Source: Phlegmacium glaucopus (lineage: Eukaryota > Basidiomycota > Agaricomycetes > Agaricales > Cortinariaceae). From it: a stretch of 27,895 nucleotides of DNA. Numbering within the stretch: the stretch's first letter is position 1; each line of letters begins with the position of its first letter. Made by a program: the position numbers and the translations under genes. Positions 18,316 through 27,229 of this stretch are shown here, piece after piece. The notes beneath the pieces were generated by a model that did not search any database, was not told the origin of the DNA, and saw nothing but the letters and a program-made list of their open reading frames with translations. Location: assembly GCA_015039465.1 (NCBI GenBank), contig MU130601.1, positions 4,373-32,267 of the forward strand. Direction: 5' to 3'.

Positions 18316-19396
18316 ATGGCACCACACATGAGATGTAAGTTTTACTATTTTCTTCTCTCCCTTCTTCACAAAATTGGGCCAACTCTGACAGTCCATTCAC
18401 AGATACTTCCCAACCCCAAACAACTAACAATCCCCCAAAAATGGTCACATTCACAAGCCATGATGACCCTGAAAGGATGCCGGCATTCCCGGATTCCTCC
18501 CCAATTTTGCCTGCCTTGCCTCCATTCCCCAAATCAGCAAACGTCCCCCCATTTCCCGATTCACCTCTTGTCGGTCCTCTGCCCGAATCAGCTGATTCAG
18601 CTGAGGTCCCCCCATTTCCCGATTCACCTCCAATCTCTCCCATTTGTAATTCAGTCTCTATGCCACCCTTCCCCAAATCATTTACCATCCTCGCTTCTGC
18701 CAGCTCTCCCTGTCCTATGTTCTGGGAACTCAATTTGGACAATGACGCGGCCCTCCCCAATTTCCCTGGGCTGGCCTCAGACCCCGATTCAACCTTTCCC
18801 CCCTTTCCAATGCCAGACCCCAACCCATTTGGAGTCCCCAACTATCCGGACCATGACAATATTTCAATGCCAGCATTCCCAACAGTTCCACCCTTTCCTG
18901 AATTGGCAATCAAAGCTCTCCCGAAAGCATCCAAATCAAAGAAAAGGGTGTACGGAGATCTCCCACTGATGGCAGACCTCCTTGCAAGAGGCAAAAGAAA
19001 GGAGTGCCACCCAGGCCATCTCCACAGAAAGGGCCAATCTCGTCACATGCAGAAAAGCAGGAGCAGGGACAAAACTTCTGCTGATTGGGTGATACCCACG
19101 AGGTGGATCCTACCGATTTCAAGGTATGTAAATCTCTCAGGCTTCACCAGACTTTCTGGATTGATTCGGTTGCTCTGTAGCCAACCTTTCCGGAACTACA
19201 AAACGCCCATGAGCAGATCCGGCCTCCCAATGCTTCCAGCATTCCATACAGTGTCAGATATGCTGCTGCCCTCAAAGCTGTGGAGGATCATCTGGACCGT
19301 ATTGAATTTATTGAAGACCAGGCATTCGTTACAGGTTATACCCTTGAGAGCATTCAGAGTAACATTCAAGGGTGGTTGATCAGCTGGGACCAGTAA
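18316..19396 (+). pseudogene. Pro-rich repeat protein, frameshifted
   Basis: Exon 1 (18316-18334, MAPHMR) joins across a textbook 68-nt intron (18335-18402, GTAAGT...CACAG, with a CTGAC branch site) to YTSQPQTTNNPPKM. Exon 2 has Pro-Phe-Pro repeats (PPFPDSPP, MPPFPKS, STFPPFPMP), including a 22-bp DNA repeat, CCCCCATTTCCCGATTCACCTC, near 18546 and 18610. It reaches a basic patch, KASKSKKR, at about 18925-18950. From there the likely frame shifts: RPPCKRQKKGVPPRPSPQKG and HAEKQEQGQNF follow, then a TGA at 19082-19084, then THEVDPTDFK. A 57-nt intron (19124-19180) leads to exon 3 (19181-19396), with ALKAVEDHLDRIEFIEDQAF, a helical segment, ending SWDQ. No family is recognised; the basic patch suggests a nuclear protein. 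Confidence 0.6.
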
Positions 19397-19595
19397 ATAA
19401 TTTGTGTATCTGTATTAAACTTTCTTCAATCACAAGCTGATTGAGGCCTGGAATAGATTGGGCAGTGAACAAAGTACCATTGCTGACCAGGGTCAGGTAA
19501 ATTGAACCTCGAAGCTTCCCATTGACAGAAATGAGCCCAAATGGGAGGTCAGAGATCTGGAGCTCCTGGAACAAGTGAAGATCAAAATTCATCAC
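19380..19595 (-). CDS. Small ORF converging on the Pro-rich gene (unrecognised)
   Basis: 71 codons from MMNFDLHLFQELQISDLPFG to IQIHKLFTGPS, overlapping the last 17 bp of the plus-strand gene. Residues are well mixed and protein-like. The DNA around its start (19560-19670) recurs, diverged, at about 20130-20255 in the loop of the big inverted repeat. There it would encode a similar but different start (NFNLEALVHSVQEP) with no clean ORF. No domain is recognised; it could equally be a repeat that happens to be open. Confidence 0.3.
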   Translation of the reverse strand: MMNFDLHLFQELQISDLPFGLISVNGKLRGSIYLTLVSNGTLFTAQSIPGLNQLVIEESLIQIHKLFTGPS

Positions 19596-19643
19596 AAACG
19601 GTCACTTAAAAGGCCAGTATTCATTAATTATCATTGACAAACA

Positions 19644-19679
19644 TCGACCGGCAGTCAAGAATGCTTGACTGCTGGTCGA
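19644..19679. repeat. 16-bp-arm hairpin
   Basis: TCGACCGGCAGTCAAG, loop AATG, CTTGACTGCTGGTCGA, with a single mismatch (G against the expected A). It lies in the non-coding gap between the convergent genes and the satellite array. Confidence 0.7.
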
Positions 19680-19970
19680 AAAGATTTGTTGGTCTCTCTG
19701 TAGTTCACTGGTAACTAGCCATTTGCCAGCCTACAATGTTTTCATTTGGTTCCAACTTGGTTTGGGTCTGACCCGATTGCCCAGAATAGTTTCAGGCTAT
19801 CTAACCATTCAGTTTGGGCCCTATGATATTTTCAGCCTACAGATTTAGTTCTTAATTTAGGTCGGCCTAAAATATGTCATTTGGTTGTGTCTGACTGGAA
19901 GGTTTCCAGCCTGGCTAATTCAGGTGGTGAACCAAGCACCACAATTCCAAGTGATCACAGGCAGCAATCG

Positions 19971-20407
19971 GGCTGCATTTTGGCCTGTCACCCAAACATC
20001 CCAGAAGCATTCCGGGTGTCCACCAAAGATAAACAGGAGGTCATACACCGATATCACCATGTCTCTCTTAATCTTACCATACTTGGAAGGGAGGTTGCTT
20101 GGTGCAATGCTTGACTCCCATCAGAGGGCTCCTGGACCGAGTGTACCAGGGCTTCAAGGTTGAAATTCAACAAAAACAGTCACTGAAAAGGCCTGCATTA
20201 GTTATCCTATCCAGACAAACAGACAAACCTTCTCAACTTCAACCGGCCATCAAGCATTGCACCAAGCAACCTCCCTTCCGAGTATGGTAAGATTAAGAGA
20301 GACATGGTGATATCGGTTTATGAGTTGCACAGACCTCTTCTTGATCTTTCTTTGGCTGACACACAGAATGCTTCTTGGGTGTTTGGGTGACAGGCCAAAA
20401 TGCAGCC
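19971..20407. repeat. Large inverted repeat with arms of about 145-155 bp
   Basis: The left arm, 19971-20114 (starting GGCTGCATTTTGGCCTGTCA), is repeated in reverse complement at 20250-20407 (ending GACAGGCCAAAATGCAGCC). The inner part (CCGATATCACCATGTCTCTC to GGTGCAATGCTTGA) is nearly identical between arms; the middle has diverged and differs by about 14 bp in length. The 135-bp loop is related to 19560-19670. Because of the symmetry, both strands encode the same short peptide, YHHVSLNLTILGREVAWCNA. It may be a fold-back element or an inverted duplication. Confidence 0.8.
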
Positions 20408-21699
20408 TGAATGACCAGAATAATTTCCAGATCAATAATGATTCTGTTCTAACTGGAATACGTTCCAGATGACTACCAATTTGGTTCAGACCAGAGTATT
20501 GTCTGGATAACTAATTATTCACTTTTGACCTGATTGCCTAAATATCTTCATGCAGGCTAAAGAGAGCATGAGCTCGTTGGCAGTTATTAGGTTAGTATGT
20601 ACTTCCAACACAATGAAGCAGTTAGGGATGAGGAGAGTAGTCAAGAAGCCAAAACCCTGAGGCCAGTATTTGAACCGCGGATTGATGACTGATCAATCAA
20701 TAATCAATCCACAGCAGCCTAAGGTTGGTTCATTGATGGATGCTTATTTTGACCAGATTGAGTGATTAATGAATCAGTTCTGACTTAGGTAGGTCCACAA
20801 TATTTCTGGCTACCGATTCAATTCTGAGCTGAATGTTTTGAGGCTGGCAACATATTCCTGCTGACCTGAGTGCCCAGGATATTGTCAGGCTTCTCCCTAT
20901 CTAAAGATTCGGTTCTGACCAGGCTGCCCAGAGTGTTTTCTGGCTGGCTACTTACTTGGTTCTGACCCAGGCCAACAATATTTGGATATTTCCAACTACA
21001 GATTCAATTCTGACTGGAATGTTTCTTGCCCAGCTAACAATTAGGTTCCGATTGGTTCTGATCTGATTTTCAGTGCCAGCCGGCTAACCGCTTGGTTGTG
21101 ACAAGATAGGCCCATGATTTGGTTCTGGCCTGGTAGGCCCACATTACTTACTTCGGGTTGGACCCGATTGCCCAGAATATTTCCTGGCTGGCTAACCATT
21201 AGGTTCTGACCTGGTGGACTCACAATATGTTGAATCAGTTCTGACCTGGTCCAGAATATGTTCTGGCTACCAATTCAGTTCTCAATTTGGTTCTGACCCA
21301 ATTGCACAGAATATTACACTGCCAGCTAACCATTATGTTCCGACCCAGTAGGCCCAGAATATTTTCTGGTGAGTGATTTGGTTCTCTGACCTGATTGTCC
21401 ACAAGATTTTTGGGCTGACTACCCAGCAGGCCAACAATATTTTGAATTGGTTCTGACCTGGTAGGCCCAGATTATTTTCTAGCTACCGATTCAGTTCTCA
21501 AGTTGGGTCTGACCCGATTGCCCAGAATATTGTCCTGCTGGTTAATAATTATGTTCTGACCTGACTATTTTCTGCTTACTGATTCAGTTCTTAATTGGGA
21601 TTTGAGCCAATTGTCCACAGTATTTGACAGCATTCAGTTCTGACTAGGCCAAAAAACATTTGAATTGGACTGGGTAGGCCCAGAATATTGAGGTCTTTA

Positions 21700-22112
21700 C
21701 ACTCCCCCAGGGAATCCAACAGAGTCCAAGCGGAGTCCAAGCGAGTCCAAGCACTTTTTCAGTGTATTTGAGTGTATTCCAAGCAGAATGTGCTTGGAAT
21801 CCGCTCGGACTGCTCGGACTCACTCGGACTCCGCTCAGACTGCTCGGACTCACTCAGACTCACTCAGACTGGAACCTATATACCTCCCCAACCTTATCAA
21901 AGCCCTAACAAAACCTTAAAAAAACCTTGAAAAAACCTTAACAAAACCTTAACAAAACCTTAACAAAACCTTAACAGAAGTATTTTCCCAGCCAATTTGT
22001 GTCTTATTTGCTTAGATCCACTCAGAATATGCTTGGACTCTTCGGACTCCACTCAGAATTTGCTCGGATCCGCTCGGATCCACTCGGACTCCTTGGAATC
22101 CCTGGGGGACTG
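21700..22112. mobile_element. Tc1/mariner-type MITE (413 bp) with TA duplication
   Basis: The left end is TA|CACTCCCCCAGGGAATCC, and the right end read inward on the other strand is TA|CAGTCCCCCAGGGATTCC. The terminal inverted repeats thus match over at least 18 bp with 2 differences, flanked by TA on both sides (21698-21699 and 22113-22114). CAGT starts and TA targets are typical of the Tc1/mariner (pogo/Fot) superfamily. The subterminal parts carry many GAGTCCAAGC and CTCGGACT(C/G) motifs in opposite orientation, plausible transposase-binding repeats. It has no transposase ORF, so it is non-autonomous. It interrupts the satellite array. Confidence 0.85.
21905..21976. repeat. 11-bp tandem repeat inside the MITE
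   Basis: About 6-7 copies of AACAAAACCTT, the second and third with A/G substitutions. It sits at the centre of the MITE, where such elements often tolerate expansion. Confidence 0.85.
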
Positions 22113-22260
22113 TAAATTACTGAGAATATTCATAATTTGGGTCTGACCTGATTGTCTTTTCTTGCTGGCTAATCATTCCAGGCCCAGTAAGCACAAAATA
22201 TTTTTGGGTGGCCGATTCAAGTCTGAGCCAATGGTTTCTGCCTTGGTGGGGGGATCAGCT

Positions 22261-22800
22261 CACCTGTCTATGACGGACATATCCCAGCCATGAGCTCACT
22301 CCGCTGCTCGGACTATAACCGTTGATGTACCTGCGGTGGGGACAGACCACAAGTAGTACAAAGTTCGTGGGGTTGATGTAGTTCTCTTCAACAGGTGAAA
22401 GTGAGGTTTTATGAGGTGCGAAGGTTTGCTTTAAAGTGTGAGATAATGCACAGAAAAAGCGAAGTGTGCAGGATGATTTTAAAGGAGTGCAAGAGTAGCT
22501 TAGTACAACGTTCCAAAGGTGGGATCAAAACTGCGGTAATTCATCCGTTCTCCTCTCCCTTGTCACCCTACTTGCTACTGCTAATAATATAGTAACTAGC
22601 AATAGCTAAGTGCGGAAAGGTGAAACAGGAATGTAAAATGTGGGTTAAAGCAGAGTCACATGGGTCCGGTATTTTGGGAATGAAACATAGGAGATAAGAG
22701 CCAAATAAAGGAGACAAGATAAAAATAAAGGTGATGAGTAATACAGTCACCTGAGTGACCTTTGTTGGAAGTGTGTTAAAAGATTGTGAGAACTGCTAGT
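22261..22800. other. Spacer with a MITE-like scrap, no gene
   Basis: Near 22298-22313, CTCACTCCGCTGCTCGGACT resembles the subterminal motifs of the MITE and may be a second, eroded copy. The short ORFs (such as 22395-22592) have no recognised domain. Confidence 0.35.
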
Positions 22801-22804
22801 AACT

Positions 22805-23000
22805 GTGAATGATAATGCGAATGTTGGTGATGACTGCAAGTATCTGTGATGATCTGCGAGTATTCTGCGATGATCTGTGAGTATGTGCGATGATCTGCAA
22901 TGATCTGCGATGACCTGCAATGATCTGCAAGTATCTGCAACGATATGTGAGCATCCGCAAGTATCTGTGAGCATCTGCAAGTATACTGCGAAGGTTGTGA
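22805..23000. repeat. GATGATCTGC / GAGTATCTGC tandem array
   Basis: About 16 imperfect units of 10-12 bp alternating between GATGATCTGC(A/G) and AAGTATCTG(C/T)GA types. The minus strand has open frames of the repeat (Ser/His/Ile/Asp-rich), which is an effect of the period, not evidence of a gene. Confidence 0.8.
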
Positions 23001-23278
23001 AACTGCAAAAATGGTGCATTTACATCCCTAGACGTCTCCTGGGTCCTATCACTGTACATAATGTGATTTCGCATCTCAGTCTTTGACTATACATTCTAAC
23101 TATAACTGGCTGCTGTTCCCACGGTCGCGTCATTTTCACTAATTAGTATTGCCAAAGTATTGCTGATGATTATTTCTAATGCGTTACTGGGAAGATCTGT
23201 TTGTATTTGGTCTTTTGTCTCATCACATGTTCCACGTCATGCCACCTCCTCTTATTTGTTCTTGTAGATACCATAGAT

Positions 23279-23862
23279 ATGGTATATGAAGCTTGTTCAC
23301 ATCTACATCTTATCTCAGTTATTCACCATCTCTTTGACGATAACACTGAGGTAAGACTATTACTTTAAACCGTATCACACTACTATCAACTTACTTGTTG
23401 TCATTATCACCTAGACTTATCACCTAGGTATATAATAACATAGTTGTTCACCGTCTCTTTGATGATAACACTGAGACTTATCACCTAGACTTAAAGAAGA
23501 TCAGACATGTTGGATGTCTCAAAACTCCCAAGAGGAGCCCTTCAAGTACAGCAGTCCTTCCGGATGGAGGATTTGCTGCAAAATCATCCAAGAAAGGCTC
23601 CCTTTTGGACCTCATGAGATGTAATTTGCATTCGGAGTTGTCCAGAGAGGCTGAAAAGAGTGAGAGGGTGTCCCAAATGACATTGGAGTCATGTTTGGTG
23701 TATACTGAGGGTGTTCATTGCAGGACATGGCTGCGGATGCCTTTTACTATTCAAAACCGATGCATCATGTCTCGTCGATTAGTGTGTTTCTCACTCTCAC
23801 ATGACTTAAACATGGGAATAAAGGGCATCAATTTTTTACTACGGTTTGAGGGGTGCGACTAA
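23279..23862 (+). CDS. Hypothetical gene with repeated exon-intron junction
   Basis: The first exon (23279-23350) reads MVYEACSHLHLISVIHHLFD then DNTE, ending at a GTAAGA donor. A second long frame, open from about 23427 to the TAA at 23860-23862, has LDLKKIRHVGCLKTPKRS, then GFAAKSSKKGSLLDLMRCN and a C-terminal hydrophobic stretch. Acceptors at CACCTAG fit in phase, directly or through a tiny middle exon. The exon 1 end (TTCACC(A/G)TCTCTTTGA and GATAACACTGAG) and the acceptor box ACTTATCACCTAG are duplicated in the intron. No domain is recognised. It could be a decayed gene. Confidence 0.35.
23319..23490. repeat. Tandem duplication of about 120 bp
   Basis: GTTATTCACCATCTCTTTGA near 23318 and GTTGTTCACCGTCTCTTTGA near 23440, each followed by (C/T)GATAACACTGAG. 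The box ACTTATCACCTAG occurs at about 23413 and 23471, and TTATCACCTAG once more at about 23404. Confidence 0.7.
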
Positions 23863-24110
23863 GCACAGACTACTCAAAATCCTAATATCAATATGATGGT
23901 GTGCTTTCCGTATGATTTACTATCTGATAACATCGCCTAATTGTTCCTGGCTTGTTTGGTACATAGTCGGTAAGTTCTCAACTACCCTGTTATTTGATAA
24001 GCAATTGATGTCTCACATTGTATAGTTTTCATCCAAAATGTAGCCACCCTTTTACTATTGGTTGCTTTGAAGCCTTCAATATTAGTGTTTGAACTTGCTC
24101 TCTAGGATGG

Positions 24111-24650
24111 GTGAACCGTCATTGTCAACATGACAGGGATGGCACTCTCATCATCGCACATCCCATCTGGGACCAAGACCCAACCCTGGATTTGCCGCTA
24201 ATGCCACTGCCACTGCAGCAGCAGCAGGCTATCTCAATTCCAAACTATAACCACAGCTCTGCATTCACCAATTGTAACATCACTGAGAACTCTTTCCACA
24301 ATCACCATCTGATACATCCAGACCCGATACTAAAACCGAAGATGACACCGATAGTGACATTGATATGGATTAGATGAATCTGGAGGAAGATAATGGACCC
24401 TTCCATGGTATGTACCTCATCTATACATTTGATTGTCACAAACCATTATTCATATCTTTGCCTAGGCTTGGAGCTTATAAATGGGGTTATCTGGGTGGGT
24501 TGTGAGGCTCACTGAAGGTAAGTATTTTCTTTTTATCCTCGCCATGTTTGGAATAGCTTGGATTTGATTTAAACCCAGATAGGACCTAGCTGCCCTTGAG
24601 TACAATGAGTCTGAAACCTAGGGTAAGTCTCGAATTTTTTAATTGCCAAG
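24111..24650 (+). pseudogene. Decayed multi-exon gene (unrecognised)
   Basis: Splice-like borders survive better than the frame: GTATGTACC...TTTGCCTAG (about 24409-24468), GTAAGTATTT...AACCCAG (about 24520-24580) and GTAAGTCTCG after 24622. Exon pieces read SRPDTKTEDDTDSDIDMD, then a TAG, NLEEDNGPFHG, then WGYLG with a one-base loss, and LEYNESET before another TAG. The order acidic Ser/Asp tail, then FHG, WG, then LEYNESE seems coherent, but stops and indels break every junction. The 88-codon ORF at 24111-24377 is mostly the wrong frame. I do not recognise the family. Confidence 0.35.
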
Positions 24651-25055
24651 ATATATTCATTTTACATTCTTAGTATTTGTCAATGTATTGTCAATCAATT
24701 GAAATTTTACCATACCTTGCCACAAAATACTTGCAGTGCAAAGCATGGACAGGCAGAACTTGTAGCAGAGAGCTTGAGTAAGGACTTTTGTGGGCAGTCT
24801 GTTTAACCAATGATAGACACATCCATGATATCTTACAAAAGGCACTTGGATCCGTGCTTCATCTCGTCCTATCTCAACTGTAACATCGTCTGGACTCTGG
24901 TGGTAAGGAACCACCACCCAACAAAACCTGATCAGACCCAGAAATGGAGGAAAATCTAGAGGACATTCGTAATTGCTGGAACATAGCCTGGTCAGAAGTG
25001 GCCATACATGCCATGTGCAGATCAAGAATTGTATCCGGGTTCAAAGACAATATAT

Positions 25056-25321
25056 TGTTGGAATATTTTTAGTGCGAGCTGAAACGTATTGATAATGGAC
25101 CCTAGTAGATAGTTAGGAATACTCACCAATAGCAGATACGGCTCATAGATAGTTATCAACTACCCAGAGTATGTAGAGTTGTATAAGTAGTAGACTGCTG
25201 AGGATGGAATTCCTCATTGGTTTGAACAAATACATACCGTATTCCCCCTCCAGATCTAAGCTTGCAGTGTTAGCACTCTCGTCCGGTTATTGTACTTCAA
25301 CCCGATCCCCAAATTTCAACA
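25056..25321. repeat. Solo LTR, copia-like (266 bp)
   Basis: Starts TGTTGGAAT and ends ATTTCAACA, giving an imperfect terminal inverted repeat and the TG...CA ends. A TATA-like GTATAAGTAG lies near 25179. The flanks are TATAT and TATTG, which share only three bases; a shared ATATTG overlaps both ends. No internal region follows, so it is a solo LTR. It is not the same family as the complete copia element. Confidence 0.55.
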
Positions 25322-25689
25322 TATTGTAAGGAAGGACAAACAGTTAGGCACGGATCACAACAGGCAAGTCATGTGATGAATGTCATGCAACATGCGCGTC
25401 GCTCATTTGGGGTATTACAGCTTTCATTGTCTCAATTGTGTGGCACCATTATTTAGAATACATATAAATAGTAGAAATGTATGTACAACATATAGAGAAG
25501 CCCCCGTTTTGTATCCCAACAGCAAATTGTACACCACTTGTTGGACCTTGTGGGACAAGGCTAAGGCTACTGTAGTATAGCTGAAACCCTACCCAGCTGT
25601 CCCGTTTGATCTACCAAGCCATTTCCCAACCCACAGTCCTTAACTATCTTACAATATATGCGATAGAAGAGCGGTGATTATATCACTCT
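25322..25689. other. Spacer, nothing recognised
   Basis: A short plus ORF (25380-25580) has no domain. No repeat or hairpin of note. Confidence 0.35.
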
Positions 25690-25885
25690 TCATTTCAAAG
25701 CCTCCCCTTCTTCATAATCCTCCTCCGATGGTCTCTTTGCTCGCTTGACGATAGCCCAATAAAGTGGGGTGTAATTCTCAATAAATTTCTCTTGTAAAAT
25801 TGCAGAGAATGAAACTATATTGTAGGACAAATGACTCATTCCCATCGAGATTACCTGAACAACAGTGCTGTAACATCCCTTTTTA
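25690..25885 (-). CDS. Terminal exons of an unrecognised gene
   Basis: The last exon (25790-25690) reads KFIENYTPLYWAIVKRAKRP then SEEDYEEGEALK and a TGA. It follows a 64-nt intron (25854-25791, donor GTAATC) from a short exon ending GMLQHCCS, and the junction is in phase and gives S-E-K. The block NYTPLYWAIV followed by an acidic tail seems familiar from uncharacterised Agaricomycete proteins, but I cannot name a family. The upstream part is not recoverable beyond about 25885. This is either a decayed gene or one whose other exons are too short to see. Confidence 0.4.
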
Positions 25886-25954
25886 CTGCATATAAAAATT
25901 TATTTTGGGTATTTGTTCCTCTTCTCAAAAATTTCAATCATATTGTGGATGTTA

Positions 25955-26150
25955 GGGGACACCCAATTTTCAACTGAACTACTGAACCCTGCCTCAGTCC
26001 CGATCCCAAACCAACTCCCAATTCAACTCCTGAATCTACACCTGACTGTGGCTTGGTACATTCCACCTCACCCACAAAACTGACCCAAACCCAAACCAAC
26101 TCCCAAATCTCAATCTGCCCAACTCCCAATCCCAATTCAACTTCTTATTT
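25955..26150. repeat. C-rich, strand-biased low-complexity tract
   Basis: Repeated CAACTCCCAA, CCCAATTCAACT and CCCAAACCCAAACC words. The minus strand carries at least six runs of three G within about 75 bp, so a G-quadruplex is possible there. The minus ORF here (25938-26135) is Gly/Val repeat reading through this tract. Confidence 0.55.
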
Positions 26151-26175
26151 TATTATTTTATTTTATCCAAGGGGG

Positions 26176-26431
26176 TGTTGGGATCAAAATCCCGGACCAC
26201 TACCCAGTTAGTTAGTCCCAGCTGGAGGCCCCTATTTTTTTTTCTGACCCCTAAGTAGAGAGGTCTGAAAAGACAATTCCCAGAATTATTATAACTATTG
26301 GACTTGAGAAAAATACCCTACATAGCTATAGAATACATATCACAATATTGTACTGCACAAAATTCCTGGAAATCCAAGGATCAATATCAGATCAGGTGCA
26401 ATCAATTATCAGCCTAGTCACCCACACAACA
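26176..26431. repeat. Possible degenerate LTR
   Basis: TGTTGGGATCAAAATCCCGG follows a purine tract (AAGGGGG, 26169-26175), the arrangement seen at a 3' LTR. A possible end, ACACAACA, is at 26424-26431. There is no target duplication and no copia coding sequence upstream, so the call is weak. A similar CAAGGGGGTG...GGATCAAAA string lies near 8844-8862. Confidence 0.3.
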
Positions 26432-26449
26432 AAATCCACCACAGACTAA

Positions 26450-27120
26450 TTACCACAAAAACTCTTGATGACGGAGCCTGCTAAAAAGGTATGTAAATCA
26501 GCAGCTTTGTGTGCTTTGAGGTACACTCATATCCTACCAAGGTACCTGTCCTCAACAATGATGGGCATGTGGTGTGTCCTGATTGTGAGACTTGAGTCCA
26601 CTGTGGGACTGTTGGCCTTGCATTCATCCTTGTTGCTAAGTTCATCCTTGCCTTCATACTCATTGTCATTGTCCTCGTTACCTTCATCCTCGTCACTCTT
26701 GTCATCAGCAGCAAGGTTTTGGTGATCTTGTTCAGTCTCAGAAGTATGGACAGAGTCTTCCTCATGCAATGCTGGATTTTCATCACTAAAATCAGGTTTA
26801 AATGTCTGTGAACCTCTGTGACATGAAAAGGTGAACTCTGAACAATACCTTTCAGGGATCTGTGCCCAATGGTCTTCCAAGACAGTAAGAGGCGGAAGTT
26901 TTGATTTTTTTGTTCTTTTAACTGTTGCTTTCACTTGTTCTGCCCATATTTTTTTCATTTCCACAATCTCAAAGTTTGTGAGCATCCATATGTGCTGGTA
27001 TTCTGTAAATGGTGGGTTTGGGTGCTTTTTCTGGAAATGTGTTTTGAAACAATATAGCCTCACATTGTCAAATCCAATGAAGAAGATGGTGTCTGGAAGA
27101 GGGGAGTGTACAAAACTCTG
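26450..27120 (-). CDS. Unrecognised gene with basic/His N-terminus and acidic C-terminus
   Basis: The minus frame is open from about 27118. It reads FIGFDNVRLYCFKTHFQKKH and then EYQHIWMLTNFEIVEMKKIW, with one Cys and two His (C-x3-H-x4-H), not a full C2H2 finger. A basic stretch (VKRTKKSKLP) and a long acidic region (DDKSDEDEGNEDNDNEYEG) follow. A 65-nt intron (26545-26481, GTACCT...TTTTAG) joins in phase to SRLRHQEFLW and a TAA (26450-26452). An acceptor (CCTCAG) near 27121 suggests one more upstream exon. Basic-then-acidic layout suggests a nucleic-acid or chromatin-associated protein, but this is inference. It lies head to head with the PHD-like gene at 27230. Confidence 0.5.
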
Positions 27121-27229
27121 AGGACCTCACTATCTCCAGTGAATGGCTGACAGCGTGAAGTTTTATTGTTGATGCTGTGCGAAACATTTAGGGAGGATTA
27201 CTCAAATTGTATGGCAGGGTAATCATGAG

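Larger units (their letters stand above)
19740..22260. repeat. Degenerate satellite array, unit about 50 bp
   Basis: Many diverged copies of a unit close to GGTTCTGACC(C/T)GATTGCCC followed by AGAATATTTTCTGG and CTGGCTAACCATT. Examples lie near 19769, 20845, 20918, 21156, 21235, 21335, 21456, 21508 and 22138. Spacing between TTCTGACC boxes varies around 45-60 bp, so the array is old. It is interrupted by the inverted repeat (19971-20407) and by the MITE (21700-22112). No gene is seen; the strand is very poor in CpG. Confidence 0.75.

Noticed and set aside
19881..20435. The same peptide YHHVSLNLTILGREVAWCNA read on both strands
   Set aside because: It is a consequence of the inverted repeat, not a conserved protein.
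22747..23074. Two overlapping minus-strand ORFs of about 90 codons
   Set aside because: They arise from the GATGATCTGC tandem array, whose period leaves frames open; composition is repetitive.
24657..25025. 122-codon minus-strand ORF
   Set aside because: Cys/Trp/Leu-rich with no motif. The plus strand here has A/T-rich sequence and possible exon remnants, so the frame could be a shadow.
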